Shown in pieces: positions 1-8,269 of a DNA stretch of 61,969 nucleotides. Where the stretch lies: contig NZ_JALKFX010000033.1 of assembly GCF_023243045.1 (NCBI RefSeq), positions 1 to 61,969 on the forward strand. Reading direction: 5' to 3'. The notes beneath the pieces were generated by a model. The model worked only from the letters and a program-made list of their open reading frames with translations, had not been told where the DNA came from and searched no databases. Positions within the stretch are counted from its first letter, which is position 1. Each line of letters starts with the position of its first letter. Origin of the DNA: Frankia sp. AgB32 (lineage in GTDB: Bacteria; Actinomycetota; Actinomycetes; Frankiales; Frankiaceae). Position numbers and translations under genes: made by a program.

Positions 1-387
1 AAAGTTGACCGGAAAGGGATCGGGTGTTGGCGTGTCGGGATGGACGAACACCCCTCCTCCTTAACCGAGTGGCATTGCGCCATGGCCAGCAGTAAACCCT
101 TATGCCATCGGTGGATAAGAGCCGATAGTCGGAGGGCAATCCGGTCGACACGCTCTTCTTGCTCCGAACTTTCTTTCCCGCTGCGGAATCCATCCCACCA
201 GAAAGTGGCGGCCTGGCATATTCTCCCGGTTTGCGAGTCGCCGACACGACGGGGAACTGTTCTTGCCGTCCGCATCAACACGGCCCTACGGTGGGTGCGT
301 GTCAAAGACATGATTCAACGCTGGCCGAGACGGTGTTCCCGACCTCCGTATCTGGCCGATCCATTTGTTTCCGAGGAGAACCGTGCC
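1..387. other. No gene recognised
   Basis: No reading frame here has recognisable family features. The only functional element seen is the purine-rich ribosome binding site at about 373-380 (GAGGAGAA), which belongs to the broken gene that starts at 388. Confidence 0.5.
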
Positions 388-654
388 ATGAACAGACACC
401 GAATCCTTGCCTGAGCAGCGGTGGCCACAGGTGCACTGGTCGGCCTGTGCACCATTGCGGCCGTGCCCGCCCTCAGCGCCACTTCCGCGGTCCCATCATT
501 TTCCGCCCCGCGGCTCGTTGTGAACAATTTCAGTCCCTCCACCGGCTGGCAGGTCGACCGTCATCATCGTGAACTTGGTGACGTCAACGGTGACCACCGT
601 GCCGACATCGTCGGCTTCGGCGAAGCCGGCGTCTGGGAATTACTTCCGTCGTAA
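388..654 (+). pseudogene. Broken secreted FG-GAP/VCBS-repeat protein
   Basis: ATG 388 has a good ribosome binding site (GAGGAGAA, 8 nt upstream) and encodes MNRHRILA, followed by an in-frame TGA at 412-414. The same frame then continues as the hydrophobic core and AXA-type end of a signal peptide (VATGALVGLCTIAAVPALSA). After that comes a start of the kind seen in FG-GAP beta-propeller repeats (GDVNGDHRADIVGFGEAGVW), and the frame stops at 652-654 after a single repeat. Family members are secreted proteins of several hundred residues with many such repeats. The stop inside the signal peptide and the missing repeats both indicate a dead gene. A sequencing error at the TGA would still leave a truncated protein. 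Confidence 0.6.
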
Positions 655-796
655 CACCGAGCACGGTCCTGGCGCCGCCTCCGGATCGGTGGAGCCGACA
701 ATGGCAACACCTTGAGGTCCTTATCGAATCCGTATCTGCAAAAACGAATGTCCTGCTTCCCGTCCGGGCATGTGCCGGGCGGGACACAGGAGGTTA

Positions 797-880
797 GGAC
801 TGCTCGACACCACCCTCGCGTACGCCGACCTGATACCCGCCATCGACGGAGGCATCGGCGTCGACGGGAGTGCACGAGAA
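797..880 (+). pseudogene. Scrap of a ThiF/E1-like adenylyltransferase
   Basis: One frame reads GLLDTTLAYADLIPAIDGGI followed by GVDGS. This resembles the ThiF/E1-type segment after the catalytic cysteine region, where a 'LAY..LIPVIDGG' stretch is common. Nothing recognisable continues on either side in any frame, so it is at most a short relic. The match rests on pattern memory of the family only. Confidence 0.3.
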
Positions 881-969
881 ATATCCTGCCGCCCGGGACT
901 GTGTCGCCAACGGTGTTTCCGGCATGCTTGATCAGTAGGTCTCGGCGGCAGGCCAGTCGGGCGGTCGGG

Positions 970-1050
970 ACGACGGGCCGTCGGTGGCCGTTGGCGATGT
1001 TCGGTGGCCGTTGGCGGCTGGTCGGTGGCTGTCGGCGGCGTTCGTTGGTC
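970..1050. repeat. Imperfect tandem repeat, CGGTGGCCGTTGGCG-like unit
   Basis: A unit close to CGGTGGCCGTTGGCG recurs three to four times with drift (about 975-990, 999-1015 and 1020-1045). It lies just downstream of the HNH endonuclease gene on that gene's strand. It could be slippage-derived filler. No function can be assigned. Confidence 0.5.
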
Positions 1051-1164
1051 GTGAGGTGCGCCGCGGGTTGGCTTTGCTGGTGTGCGCGCACGTGGTAGCG
1101 GGCGGCCACCGGGTGGTGGCCGCCTGGGCGGGTCTGGGGGTGGGTCCTGCCGTGGGGTTGTGGG

Positions 1165-2622
1165 TCAGGGTGGGAAGGTGATGGTGGGGTTGCGGTGGCA
1201 GTGGGGGTTCTGTCGGGGCCGTCGCTGCGGGTCGATGTAGGCGGGTGGGTGAAGCTGGGGTCGGCCGTGGCCGTCGAAGCTGACGTCCCACCCTTCACTG
1301 TGGATCCGCCGGTGGTGCTCGCCACAGACGAGAACCAGATTGTCCAGGGATGTGGTTCCGTCCTGCCACCATTCGATGACATGGTGAGCGGCACACCACG
1401 AGGCGGGTCGATCACACGCGGGGAACACGCAGCCCCGATCGCGGGCGATGAGGGCTTTGCGAATCTGCGGCGGAATCGTGCGGGTCGTGCGCCCTACATC
1501 GAGTGGAACACCATGGGGATCGAGAACGATCCTGGTGATCTCACAATCGCACAGGATGCGGTTCAGCGCGGCGCGGGGCAGAGGAAGCCCCCAGCTGGTT
1601 TCGGCGGGGTTGATGCCGGCGTCGAGGAGCATTTCCCACGTCATGATCACGCTGACGTGTGGGTGGGTCCCGCCTGAGGTCGGCACGGTCTGCGCGGTCA
1701 GTGCATGGTCGATGAGTTCGAGCAGGGCGTCTGCGCGGCGCCGTGCGGGGCTGCGCGGGTCAGGGGTGTCGTTTTCCCCGGGCCGCGGGGCAGCGAGATT
1801 GTCGATGGCAGTGCGCAGCATCGCCGCGCCTTCGGCGTCGAGTTCTCCGTTGAGGAGGCTGGTGCCGGACGGAGTGTCGGTGATGGTGAACCGGCGGATG
1901 GCCGTGGGGTCGGGTGCGGGGCCGCGGTTGTCCCCGGGTCTGTCCCGCCCATCCGGGTCGCCGACGCCGCCGCCTGTCCTGTCACCGCTGTTGTCCGCGC
2001 CGCCGCTGTCGGCGTGGGGGTCGCCGCCGCCGGGGCTGATGTCGGTCATGGTGAGGCTCTCGCAGATACCGGCGGCCATTTTCACCAGGTCATAGGGGTT
2101 GTAGGTGGCGGCGAACTCCAACAGCATTGCTTCGGCCCGCGCGCGCTGTTCGTCGCTGGTCTGCGGGGGCAGGACGCGCATGGCCTCACAGATCACCCGG
2201 GCATGATCCAGATCGATGGTGCCGGTGGCCAGGGCCTGTCCGGTCACCTGGCAGGTACCGCTGAGCTCACGGGCCACCCTGACGAGACGGCGGGCTTCGC
2301 GGGGGGCGAGGGCGTGCTGGCCGATCAGCCAGGCGGGCAGGTCCGGCGCACCAAGGCGGGCCGCGAGTCCCCGGTCGGACGCTTCCACCAAAGCCACACC
2401 CCGCGCCGCCGCCACCCGCGCACCCACCCGGTGAAAGCCATGCAGCAGATCGGCGAGCTGGCCGTCAGGCAACTGCCAGTGCCCGCCCGCAAGAAGACCG
2501 TCAAGCTCGGCCTCGATCGTCTCCAAGGCGGTGAGCAGCGGATGTTTCCTCGGCTCGCCAACCGGACCACCGACTGCAGCACCCCCGGCAAGGCCGGCGC
2601 CGGGGTCTTCGTCCAGGAACAT
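1165..2622 (-). CDS. DUF222 (13E12-type) HNH endonuclease
   Basis: The 485-residue protein has the DUF222 helical region in its N-terminal two thirds and a C-terminal HNH nuclease fold. The nuclease part includes CVFPACDRP, then AAHHVIEWWQDG, then LVCGEHHRRIH; its Cys pairs and His residues match the zinc and metal sites of the family. Proteins of the mycobacterial 13E12 family have this architecture and occur as multicopy, DNA-damage-responsive genes. I chose ATG 2622 because a -10 box (TACGGT) lies exactly 6 nt upstream, typical of leaderless actinobacterial mRNAs; an in-frame start 24 nt earlier lacks a ribosome binding site. A perfect LexA box overlaps the -35 region. The protein's target in the cell is not known to me. 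Confidence 0.85.
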   Translation of the reverse strand: MFLDEDPGAGLAGGAAVGGPVGEPRKHPLLTALETIEAELDGLLAGGHWQLPDGQLADLLHGFHRVGARVAAARGVALVEASDRGLAARLGAPDLPAWLIGQHALAPREARRLVRVARELSGTCQVTGQALATGTIDLDHARVICEAMRVLPPQTSDEQRARAEAMLLEFAATYNPYDLVKMAAGICESLTMTDISPGGGDPHADSGGADNSGDRTGGGVGDPDGRDRPGDNRGPAPDPTAIRRFTITDTPSGTSLLNGELDAEGAAMLRTAIDNLAAPRPGENDTPDPRSPARRRADALLELIDHALTAQTVPTSGGTHPHVSVIMTWEMLLDAGINPAETSWGLPLPRAALNRILCDCEITRIVLDPHGVPLDVGRTTRTIPPQIRKALIARDRGCVFPACDRPASWCAAHHVIEWWQDGTTSLDNLVLVCGEHHRRIHSEGWDVSFDGHGRPQLHPPAYIDPQRRPRQNPHCHRNPTITFPP

Positions 2623-2628
2623 GGAACA

Positions 2629-2658
2629 ACCGTATGGCCCCGCCACCCGGATGTCGAA
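2629..2658 (-). promoter_or_regulatory. Leaderless promoter of the HNH endonuclease gene
   Basis: Read on the minus strand there is a -35 element TTCGAC (2653-2658), an 18 bp spacer, a -10 element TACGGT (2629-2634), 6 nt, and then ATG 2622. No ribosome binding site lies before this ATG, so a leaderless transcript is the simplest reading. Confidence 0.6.
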
Positions 2659-2669
2659 CTAATGTTCGA
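2654..2669. promoter_or_regulatory. LexA (SOS) box
   Basis: TCGAACTAATGTTCGA is a perfect inverted repeat and matches the actinobacterial SOS consensus TCGAAC-N4-GTTCGA at every fixed position. It overlaps the -35 element of the HNH gene, so LexA bound here would block RNA polymerase and DNA damage would release it. 13E12-family genes in mycobacteria are known to be LexA-controlled, which agrees with this site. Confidence 0.85.
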
Positions 2670-2876
2670 ACGGGTGCGTGGGTGTCGCAACTCGCCCGAC
2701 AACGACGGAGGAGACCGACTTGCCCCGCCTGGCGGCCCGCCGGGCAGGCACCTGCATCCCGGCGCTCACCGTCGGTTGACAGAGACCACCACGTCCGCGA
2801 CGTACAGAGCCTGGGGCCGTCTGCGAGCGGTTCCGCGTAACCGCGCTGCCGCCGGCCGGCTCCAGTCCGGCGTGCG

Positions 2877-3434
2877 TCAGCTGGCGAACGAATGCAGGCG
2901 GGCCACGCTCAGGCTCTGCTGGGCGCCGAATTCCTCGAAGACACAGACGTGCCGGAAGCCGAGCCTGTCGGAGAGCGCCAGCGATCGCTGGTTGGCGGTC
3001 TGCGTGACGACGAGGATGGGCTGATCGGGCAGTTCGGCCGCCGCGGCCCGCAACGCCGCCATTGCTGCCTCGAACGCGAGCCCGGCGCCCCATTCCTCGC
3101 GCCGCAGCGTATAGGACAGCTCCAGTTCGTCGCGGTCATCCGTGACATGTCCGGGTCGGTCAGCCGGCCGTCGGGCGAGCATCAGGGTTCCGATGAGACG
3201 ATCGGTTCCGTTGCGGGCAATCACGTAGCTGCCAGGCTTGGCAGTGGCATTCTCGATGCCGCTTGTGTCGAGGTGGGACTCGACGTCGCGCCGCGGCCTG
3301 GGGCCGCCGAGGTAGGTCCGTACCACTGGATCGGTAAAAAGCTCGATGATGCCACTCCGGTCGGCATCGTGCGCCTTGCGGAGCACGACACGGCCGGACG
3401 AGATCTCCTGTGCGGACAGCGTCGGCATACTCAC
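2877..3434 (-). CDS. GNAT-family N-acetyltransferase (RimJ/RimL-like)
   Basis: The 185-residue protein has the GNAT order: an N-terminal strand with VVLRKAHDADRSGIIELFTDP, a central LIGTLMLARR strand, ELSYTLRREEWGAGLAFEAA (acetyl-CoA-binding beta4-alpha3 region), and near the end NQRSLALSDRLGFRHVCVFEE. The NxxS...LGF end is typical of RimJ/RimL-type acetyltransferases, which transfer acetyl from acetyl-CoA to protein N-termini or small amines. The substrate is unknown. The start may be GTG 3434 or ATG 3428; a GAGGA sequence about 7-12 nt upstream serves either. It stands alone, transcribed away from the HNH promoter region. Confidence 0.8.
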   Translation of the reverse strand: MSMPTLSAQEISSGRVVLRKAHDADRSGIIELFTDPVVRTYLGGPRPRRDVESHLDTSGIENATAKPGSYVIARNGTDRLIGTLMLARRPADRPGHVTDDRDELELSYTLRREEWGAGLAFEAAMAALRAAAAELPDQPILVVTQTANQRSLALSDRLGFRHVCVFEEFGAQQSLSVARLHSFAS

Positions 3435-3793
3435 TCACCAATCCTCGCCATGCACAGCCGACTCTTCAACGCCGCCGCGCCGCCGGCAGCGGGTGGGGTG
3501 CGTCGGGGCCGGGAGCTGCCGAGGCCCCGGAGACGCGGCTTTCCCGGTCAACGCTGATCAGCTTCTGGTCGACCGGGATGCCACCGCGCAGTCCCGCAAG
3601 CCCTGGCCGATGGCGCGAGGAGTAGGAATCTTGCCTGAAGTTGCCGGCAAGAAAGGGCAAACCAGCTGCCGATTCTGCGTGGGTGGCATCTCTCACGCTG
3701 GAATCGACGCCGCCCGGGTCCTTCGCGCAGGCTGATCGGCCCTGATCCTGCCCCGCCCGCATCGACGGCCGGGAGCATTCCCTGAACGCGAGG
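3435..3793. other. No gene recognised
   Basis: Apart from the ribosome binding site of the acetyltransferase gene at its left edge, I see no coding, repeat or RNA feature in this stretch. Confidence 0.4.
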
Positions 3794-3937
3794 TCACCAT
3801 GTCCCCTGAAGACTCGTCCCACGCAGTGAGCCATTTCCAGCGCCGACCGACGCGACGATCAGGTTGCGGTACGCCGCTCCGGCCTGCAGCACCCTGTCGT
3901 CCACGTGGATGTGCGGATCACCCAGGCCCGTCGACAT
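3794..3937 (-). pseudogene. Truncated copy of the small Cys/His protein gene
   Basis: The 47-residue frame begins MSTGLGDPHIHVDDRVLQAG and continues to VASVG almost identically to the intact gene at 7697-8041. After VASVG the sequence diverges and stops. Only the N-terminal third is kept; the Cys-rich part is lost. It is one of three copies in the window, all on the minus strand. Confidence 0.65.
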
Positions 3938-4563
3938 CACGTCAGTATGCGCCGGTCAGCATGTTCCGGCGAGGTCGGCGAGATGCCTGCGACAGGAGGT
4001 GGACGGGCGTGCTGGTCAGCTCGTCGGGACGAAGGCGTCCGCAGGTCCGGCGAACCTCCCACCACCGTGACGAGGCGTGGAAGCACAAGGATTCAGGATG
4101 TGGTCGGGACGGGTCGGCATGATGTCGATCGTGTCGGCGCGGTAGACGACGACTTCTACGCCGATTCGTCAGGGGTGCGTCCTGAAGCCGTACGTCAAAG
4201 CCGATTTCCGCGTTCCAGCCCGGCAGCGGCCTCCAACGGGACCGCGAGGATCTCGATCAGACGGCTGTGCCGTGTGATCCCGCCGGGCCTCACGACCGGG
4301 ACAGCGCCAAGTTTGCTGGTCAGCGGTTTGGCGCCGACAGTCCGCTGCTGCTGTGCGTCGACAGCCCCCCGGTGTACCGATGCGCGTCATTTTTGAGAAT
4401 GCAATGATCATTTATGGGATCGGTCTGTGTGTAGTGGTTGCGAGGGTTGGTGGGTCACCCGCATGCTGATCGGCTGACGTGCTCGCGGGCAGTGCTCCCG
4501 CGTGATCGACCACAGCTTCCCACCACCGGTCTACAGCCCGGAGCGGATGTCAACGAGTCTGGA
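3938..4563. other. Degenerate region, possible minus-strand gene remnant
   Basis: No intact gene is visible. On the minus strand two short stretches look like decayed protein: VVYRADTIDIMPTRPDHIL (around 4085-4145) and GGITRHSRLIEILAVPLEAA (around 4194-4310), with a stop and frame changes between them. I do not recognise the family. The final part, around 4390-4440, is locally AT-rich. Confidence 0.3.
4484..4502 (-). terminator. Hairpin after the DEAD-box helicase gene
   Basis: CGCGGG (4484-4489) pairs with CCCGCG (4497-4502) around a 7 nt loop, about 60 nt past the helicase stop codon. It has no U-tract, as is common for actinobacterial terminators. Confidence 0.4.
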
Positions 4564-6012
4564 TCAGCGGGCGCGGCGTGCGCTGAACGTCGCGGCGCTG
4601 TGGGTCGGTTGCGACCTGGTTCGCGCCGCCGCCGGCGCAGCGGCCTCGTGGTCAGGTGCGCTGCCGCGAGCCGTGGCCGCGAGCGGTCGGGGCGCCGCGG
4701 CCCGCCCGGGACGGTGGTTGCGGCCGCCGGCGGGGCGGCGTCCACGCCGGGTGCCCGTTCGAGGGGTCGGCTCGGCGCCGCGATGTCCACCGGCCGGTGT
4801 GCGTTGGCCTGGCGTGATGCTGGTTTCCGGCTCGATCGCGGGGCTGGTGAGCGACCGGACGCCGGGAGCGAGCCTGGCGAGGATGGGGTGATCGGCGGAG
4901 GCGACCCGGGTGGTCGTCGGCCTGATGCCCGCGGCGCGGGCCAGCTGCGTGACCTCACCGAGCTGTTCCGTGGTCGCCAGGGTGATGACGGTGCCGCTGT
5001 TGCCGGCGCGCGCGGTGCGCCCGGAACGGTGCAGGTAGGCCTTGTGGTCGGCCGGCGGATCGGCGTGGATCACGAGGGCCACGTCGTCCACATGGATACC
5101 GCGGGCGGCGATGTCCGTGGCGACCAGCGCCGAGGCCCGGCCGGTGCGGAAGTCGTCGAGGTTGCGGGTACGGGCGCCCTGGCTCAGGTTGCCGTGCAGT
5201 TCGACCGTGGGCACGCCGGCGCGGTTGAGGCGGCGGGCGAGCGCCTTGGCCCCGTGCTTCGTGCGGGTGAACACGACCGTGCGGCCCGGTGCGGCGGACA
5301 GGTCGACGAGCACGGGGAGCCGGCCGTCCCGCTCGACGTGCAGCAGATGGTGGGCCATGGTGCCCACCGGGGACTGGGCGGAGTCGGCCTCGTGCACCGC
5401 GGGCCTGCTGAGGTACTGGCGCACCAGGGTGTCGATGGCCTTGTCCAGGGTGGCCGAGAACAGCATGCGCTGCCCGCCGGTCGGGGTCTGGCCGATCAGC
5501 CGGCGCACGGCAGGCAGGAACCCCAGGTCGGCCATGTGGTCGGCCTCGTCCAGCACGGTGATCTCCACCTGGGCCAGCGAGCAGTGGCCCTGCTTGAGGA
5601 GATCCTCGAGCCGGCCTGGGCAGGCCACGACGATGTCGGTGCCCCGCCGGATCGCGGCGACCTGCGGGTTCTGCGCGACGCCGCCGAAGACGGTGCACGA
5701 GGTGAGGCCGGCCGCGGCAGCGAGCGGGCGCAGCGCCGTGTCGATCTGCGCGGCAAGCTCGCGGGTGGGTGCCAGGATCAGCGCGCGCGGGGCCCTGGCC
5801 CGGGCCCGGGGGCCGCCGGAGAGGCGGGTGACCACGGGCAGGAGGAACGCGAGCGTCTTGCCGGAGCCGGTGCGGCCGCGGCCGAGGACGTCACGGCCAG
5901 CGAGCGCGTCCGGCAGCGTTGCCCGCTGGATGGGGGTGGGGGTCTCGATGGCGAGACGGGTGAGAACGTCGGTCAGGCGCGTGGGCACACCAAGTTCGGT
6001 GAACGAGGACAA
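4564..6012 (-). CDS. DEAD-box ATP-dependent RNA helicase
   Basis: The 482-residue protein carries the DEAD-box motifs in order: Q-motif (FTELGV...TPIQRATLP), Walker A GRTGSGKT, Ia (APTRELAAQI), DEAD (VLDEADHM), SAT (LFSATLDK), the domain-2 VVFTRTKHGAK, and motifs V-VI (ATDIAARGIHVDD ... HRSGRTARAG). Such enzymes unwind short RNA duplexes in ribosome assembly, mRNA turnover or cold adaptation. The last 100 residues are a low-complexity Arg/Pro/Gly tail, common in actinobacterial members, that probably binds RNA. The start at MSSFTELGV fits the family N-terminus. It appears to be a single-gene unit bracketed by two hairpins (4484-4502 and 6228-6255). Confidence 0.9.
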   Translation of the reverse strand: MSSFTELGVPTRLTDVLTRLAIETPTPIQRATLPDALAGRDVLGRGRTGSGKTLAFLLPVVTRLSGGPRARARAPRALILAPTRELAAQIDTALRPLAAAAGLTSCTVFGGVAQNPQVAAIRRGTDIVVACPGRLEDLLKQGHCSLAQVEITVLDEADHMADLGFLPAVRRLIGQTPTGGQRMLFSATLDKAIDTLVRQYLSRPAVHEADSAQSPVGTMAHHLLHVERDGRLPVLVDLSAAPGRTVVFTRTKHGAKALARRLNRAGVPTVELHGNLSQGARTRNLDDFRTGRASALVATDIAARGIHVDDVALVIHADPPADHKAYLHRSGRTARAGNSGTVITLATTEQLGEVTQLARAAGIRPTTTRVASADHPILARLAPGVRSLTSPAIEPETSITPGQRTPAGGHRGAEPTPRTGTRRGRRPAGGRNHRPGRAAAPRPLAATARGSAPDHEAAAPAAARTRSQPTHSAATFSARRAR

Positions 6013-6227
6013 GAAAAGATCGCTATCTGTGTGGATGTCCCGCCGAATTCCGGAGGTCCGAGGTTCTCAACCGGTTACGCGCGGAGCTAAGGCCCGACGC
6101 TGGGCACTAGGTGCTACGACGCGCGGACAACTCGCGGCAGGAGCTCGACGAGCTGATGCGTCGAGTGTAGCTGATCCGTGTGACGGTGCGTGCGGGCCGG
6201 CGCCGCCGCCGGGTCGGCGGACACGAG

Positions 6228-6255
6228 AATGGCCCGCGCCTGGCAGCGGGCCATT
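6228..6255 (-). terminator. Strong intrinsic terminator
   Basis: A perfect 10 bp stem (AATGGCCCGC pairing with GCGGGCCATT) encloses an 8 nt loop, just past the end of the decayed phytase-like gene on the minus strand and before the helicase gene. The A/T ends give a short A-tract and U-tract. Confidence 0.7.
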
Positions 6256-6272
6256 CCGGAGGGCGGGGTCGG

Positions 6273-6978
6273 TTAACACCTGATCGTGACCGTCGCCGTG
6301 GCGAGCGCCGGCGGGAGCTTCGTCACGTTGATCCTGAGGATCTGGCCGTCGTCGACGATGCCGCTGGCGTCCAGCGTCTTCTGGTGGACGAGGTACCTGC
6401 CGGTCGTCGTCGACCTCACCGGCGCGCATGCCGTCGTGTCGGACAGGCCCGACGTCTCACACGCGGCCTCGTCCTGGCCGAGCAGGTGGGTCCATGCCGA
6501 AGTCGCTGTCGTTGGCGAGGTACAGCGTCCTGCCGCCGTCGAGGGCCGCGACGCCCTCGATCTTGTCGTGGCCGAACAGCGCGCCCGACGGGTCCAGCGT
6601 GTTCAGCAGGGTGCCGACCTCGAGGTAGGTGGTCTTGCTGACCGGCTTGACACCCGCCTTCGTGAGCAGCGCCTGGGCGTCCGAGGTGGACACGTCACCA
6701 ACGTAGGCGTCGATCGACCTGTCGCCGATCGTGTAGCCCAGCGGGTTCGTACCGTCACCCCGAACGTCGGTCGCGCCGGTCAGGTCGATCTCGAAGAGGT
6801 CCTTGACCGCCGGCTTGCCGGGCTTCTCCTGGTTGCCGTCACGCTCGTCGACGAGGAACTTCGTCGCGGACAGCGCGCTGATCTCGCTGACGGCGTTGCC
6901 GGACGTGCCCGGGTTGTCGAGCAGGTACAGGTACTCGTGGGTCGCCCTGGTCCGCAGGTCGACGGTCACGATCCGCAC
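6273..6978 (-). pseudogene. Decayed phytase-like esterase (C-terminal part)
   Basis: The frame at 6978-6457 (RIVTVDLRTRATHEYLYLLD ... GVAALDGGRTLYLANDSDFG) looks like the esterase-like activity of phytase domain, whose members end with an 'ANDSDFG' blade. The frame then shifts near 6465: the natural continuation (ETSGLSDTTACAPVRSTTTG ... ILRINVTKLPPALATATVTI) is in another frame and ends at TAA 6273. The N-terminal half is absent. The words NAKGKAVKAANV, now the end of the neighbouring nuclease frame, probably belonged to this gene too. Family proteins are normally secreted and over 350 residues long. At least two frame breaks make it non-functional. Confidence 0.6.
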
Positions 6979-7700
6979 CGGGCGACGTTCGCCGCCTTGA
7001 CGGCCTTGCCCTTCGCGTTAAGGCCGTAGTCGGCCACCGTGAGGGCCGACTGCATGATGCCGACGAGGGGTAGCTGGCGTATCGATAGAGACAAGAGATC
7101 TTCGTGGTACTCGGGCGGGAACCAGCCGACGATCCCGCCATTTGTTATGATTGCTTGGGGTCGGTGCGGAAGAGAGCTGGCATAACATGGAACATAAGGG
7201 TCGCCGAACTGGGCTGCCACGCGGAGCTTGAAGTCGAGTACGGCATCGATACCGTCGACAGCTGCGGCCCGGATATCCTGTTTGCCGAAGAGGATGACGT
7301 TCAGTTCCTTGCCGCTGCGTAGAGCTTCGACTGCATTGTCGCTGTAGTCGCTCATGGACACCATCACGCCGATGGTGCCGGTCAGCTTGCCGTCAACCTT
7401 GCCCTTGAATTGGTAGATCGTCGATGCTGGGATCTTATTGCCATGCCACTTGGCTTCAAGGAGGTAGGCTCGGCCACACCGTACAAACGAGCCGTCGATC
7501 TCCTCGCCCTTCGGCCTGAAGGCGGGCCATGGCTGCAGGCCGGCACGGGCAGGTAGCCCCATGAGCCACGCTTCGAAGCGCCTGCCCCGCTCGTGCGGCG
7601 GTAGTCGAGCGAGTGACTCCAGCTTCTCCGTGGGCCCCCTAGATCGGAGCGTATCTGCGCGTAACCTGCCGAAGGGTGCGGTCGGAGCACTGACGGTCAC
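6966..7700 (-). CDS. PD-(D/E)XK restriction-endonuclease-like protein
   Basis: The 244-residue protein has a PD-(D/E)XK nuclease signature: EEID with Asp69, then YLLEAKW with Glu82 and Lys84, followed by IPASTIYQFKGKVDGK and a Rossmann-like TIGVMVSMSDYS strand. This is the layout of Mrr-like and related restriction endonucleases that cleave DNA with Mg2+. The start GTG 7700 overlaps the stop of the upstream small gene (GTGA), so the two are translationally coupled. Base composition is lower in GC than the neighbours, suggesting recent transfer. The last 12-15 residues (NAKGKAVKAANV...) read into the decayed phytase gene, so the natural C-terminus may have been lost or replaced. The target is unknown. 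Confidence 0.65.
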   Translation of the reverse strand: MTVSAPTAPFGRLRADTLRSRGPTEKLESLARLPPHERGRRFEAWLMGLPARAGLQPWPAFRPKGEEIDGSFVRCGRAYLLEAKWHGNKIPASTIYQFKGKVDGKLTGTIGVMVSMSDYSDNAVEALRSGKELNVILFGKQDIRAAAVDGIDAVLDFKLRVAAQFGDPYVPCYASSLPHRPQAIITNGGIVGWFPPEYHEDLLSLSIRQLPLVGIMQSALTVADYGLNAKGKAVKAANVARCGS

Positions 7701-7924
7701 CCGCTGGAGAAGCGTGCGGCGAGGTCCCGGGCCCAGCGGGCGGCGCTGGTTGCCTGTCCGGCGGCGACCGGGCTGCCCGGCAGTCGGCCCAGGCGCTCCA
7801 CGTGCTCGGCGAAGCGCAGGTGCTCGCGCTCGGCGTGGTCCCGGCAGGCGAGGCAGGTGACGCTCTCCGGCCGGCGGGACGTCATGGCGTAGGGAACGCG
7901 CAGACCGCACCCCGCAGTGACGAC
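7694..7924. repeat. Direct repeat, left copy (pairs with 31677-31906)
   Basis: This segment, the 3' two thirds of the small Cys/His gene, is repeated in the same orientation at 31677-31906 with roughly 85% identity by eye. The two copies bracket the Nudix, nucleosidase and BREX genes. Confidence 0.75.
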
Positions 7925-8041
7925 GGTCGGCGCGTCCGGAGCGCTTCCGACCGACGCGACAACCAGATTGCGGTACGCCGCTCCGGTCTGCAGCACCCTC
8001 TCGTCGACGTGGATGTGCGGATCGCCCGGGCCCGTCGACAT
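7697..8041 (-). CDS. Small Cys/His protein, three copies in window
   Basis: The 114-residue protein starts MSTGPGDPHIHVDERVLQTG and has a possible zinc-binding set in its middle: AGCGLRVPY, then SVTCLACRDHAEREHLRF (a lone Cys, a CxxC pair and His residues). I do not recognise a named family. It is coupled by a GTGA overlap to the nuclease at 6966-7700, so the two probably act together, perhaps as a small restriction or toxin module with this protein as regulator or DNA-binding partner. Two other copies in the window are broken: an N-terminal fragment at 3794-3937 and a C-terminal copy with a stop at 31683-31906. The start is the conserved MSTG shared with the truncated copy. Confidence 0.6.
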   Translation of the reverse strand: MSTGPGDPHIHVDERVLQTGAAYRNLVVASVGSAPDAPTVVTAGCGLRVPYAMTSRRPESVTCLACRDHAEREHLRFAEHVERLGRLPGSPVAAGQATSAARWARDLAARFSSG

Positions 8042-8257
8042 CGCTTCAGTATGCGCCGGCGAGGTCAGCGAAAGGTCCGGGCGAACGTGCGCGCCGACCA
8101 CCTTGTCGGGCGAGCTCTCCAACCGGGGTGGGGGAAGTCGCGATCGACGCCAACCGGCCGTGTCGCGGTGAGGGGCAGCGTCGTCAACGTCGATGGGCGT
8201 TCGCGTAAAGCAGGTGCGGCATCGCGATGCTCACCGGAGACCTGGGCAGTGGATCAG

Positions 8258-8263
8258 TAGCCT
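8258..8263 (+). promoter_or_regulatory. Leaderless -10 box of the Nudix regulator gene
   Basis: TAGCCT sits exactly 6 nt before ATG 8270 and there is no clear ribosome binding site, the usual arrangement of actinobacterial leaderless genes. Confidence 0.4.
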
Positions 8264-8269
8264 GGCGGA

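Noticed and set aside
4438-6090. A 550-codon plus-strand frame opposite the DEAD-box helicase
   Set aside because: The minus strand has all helicase motifs in order; the plus frame is Gly/Arg-rich shadow.
8041-8122. Longer N-terminus for the small Cys/His protein
   Set aside because: The truncated copy at 3794-3937 keeps the same MSTG start and the upstream sequence differs between copies, so ATG 8041 is the conserved start.
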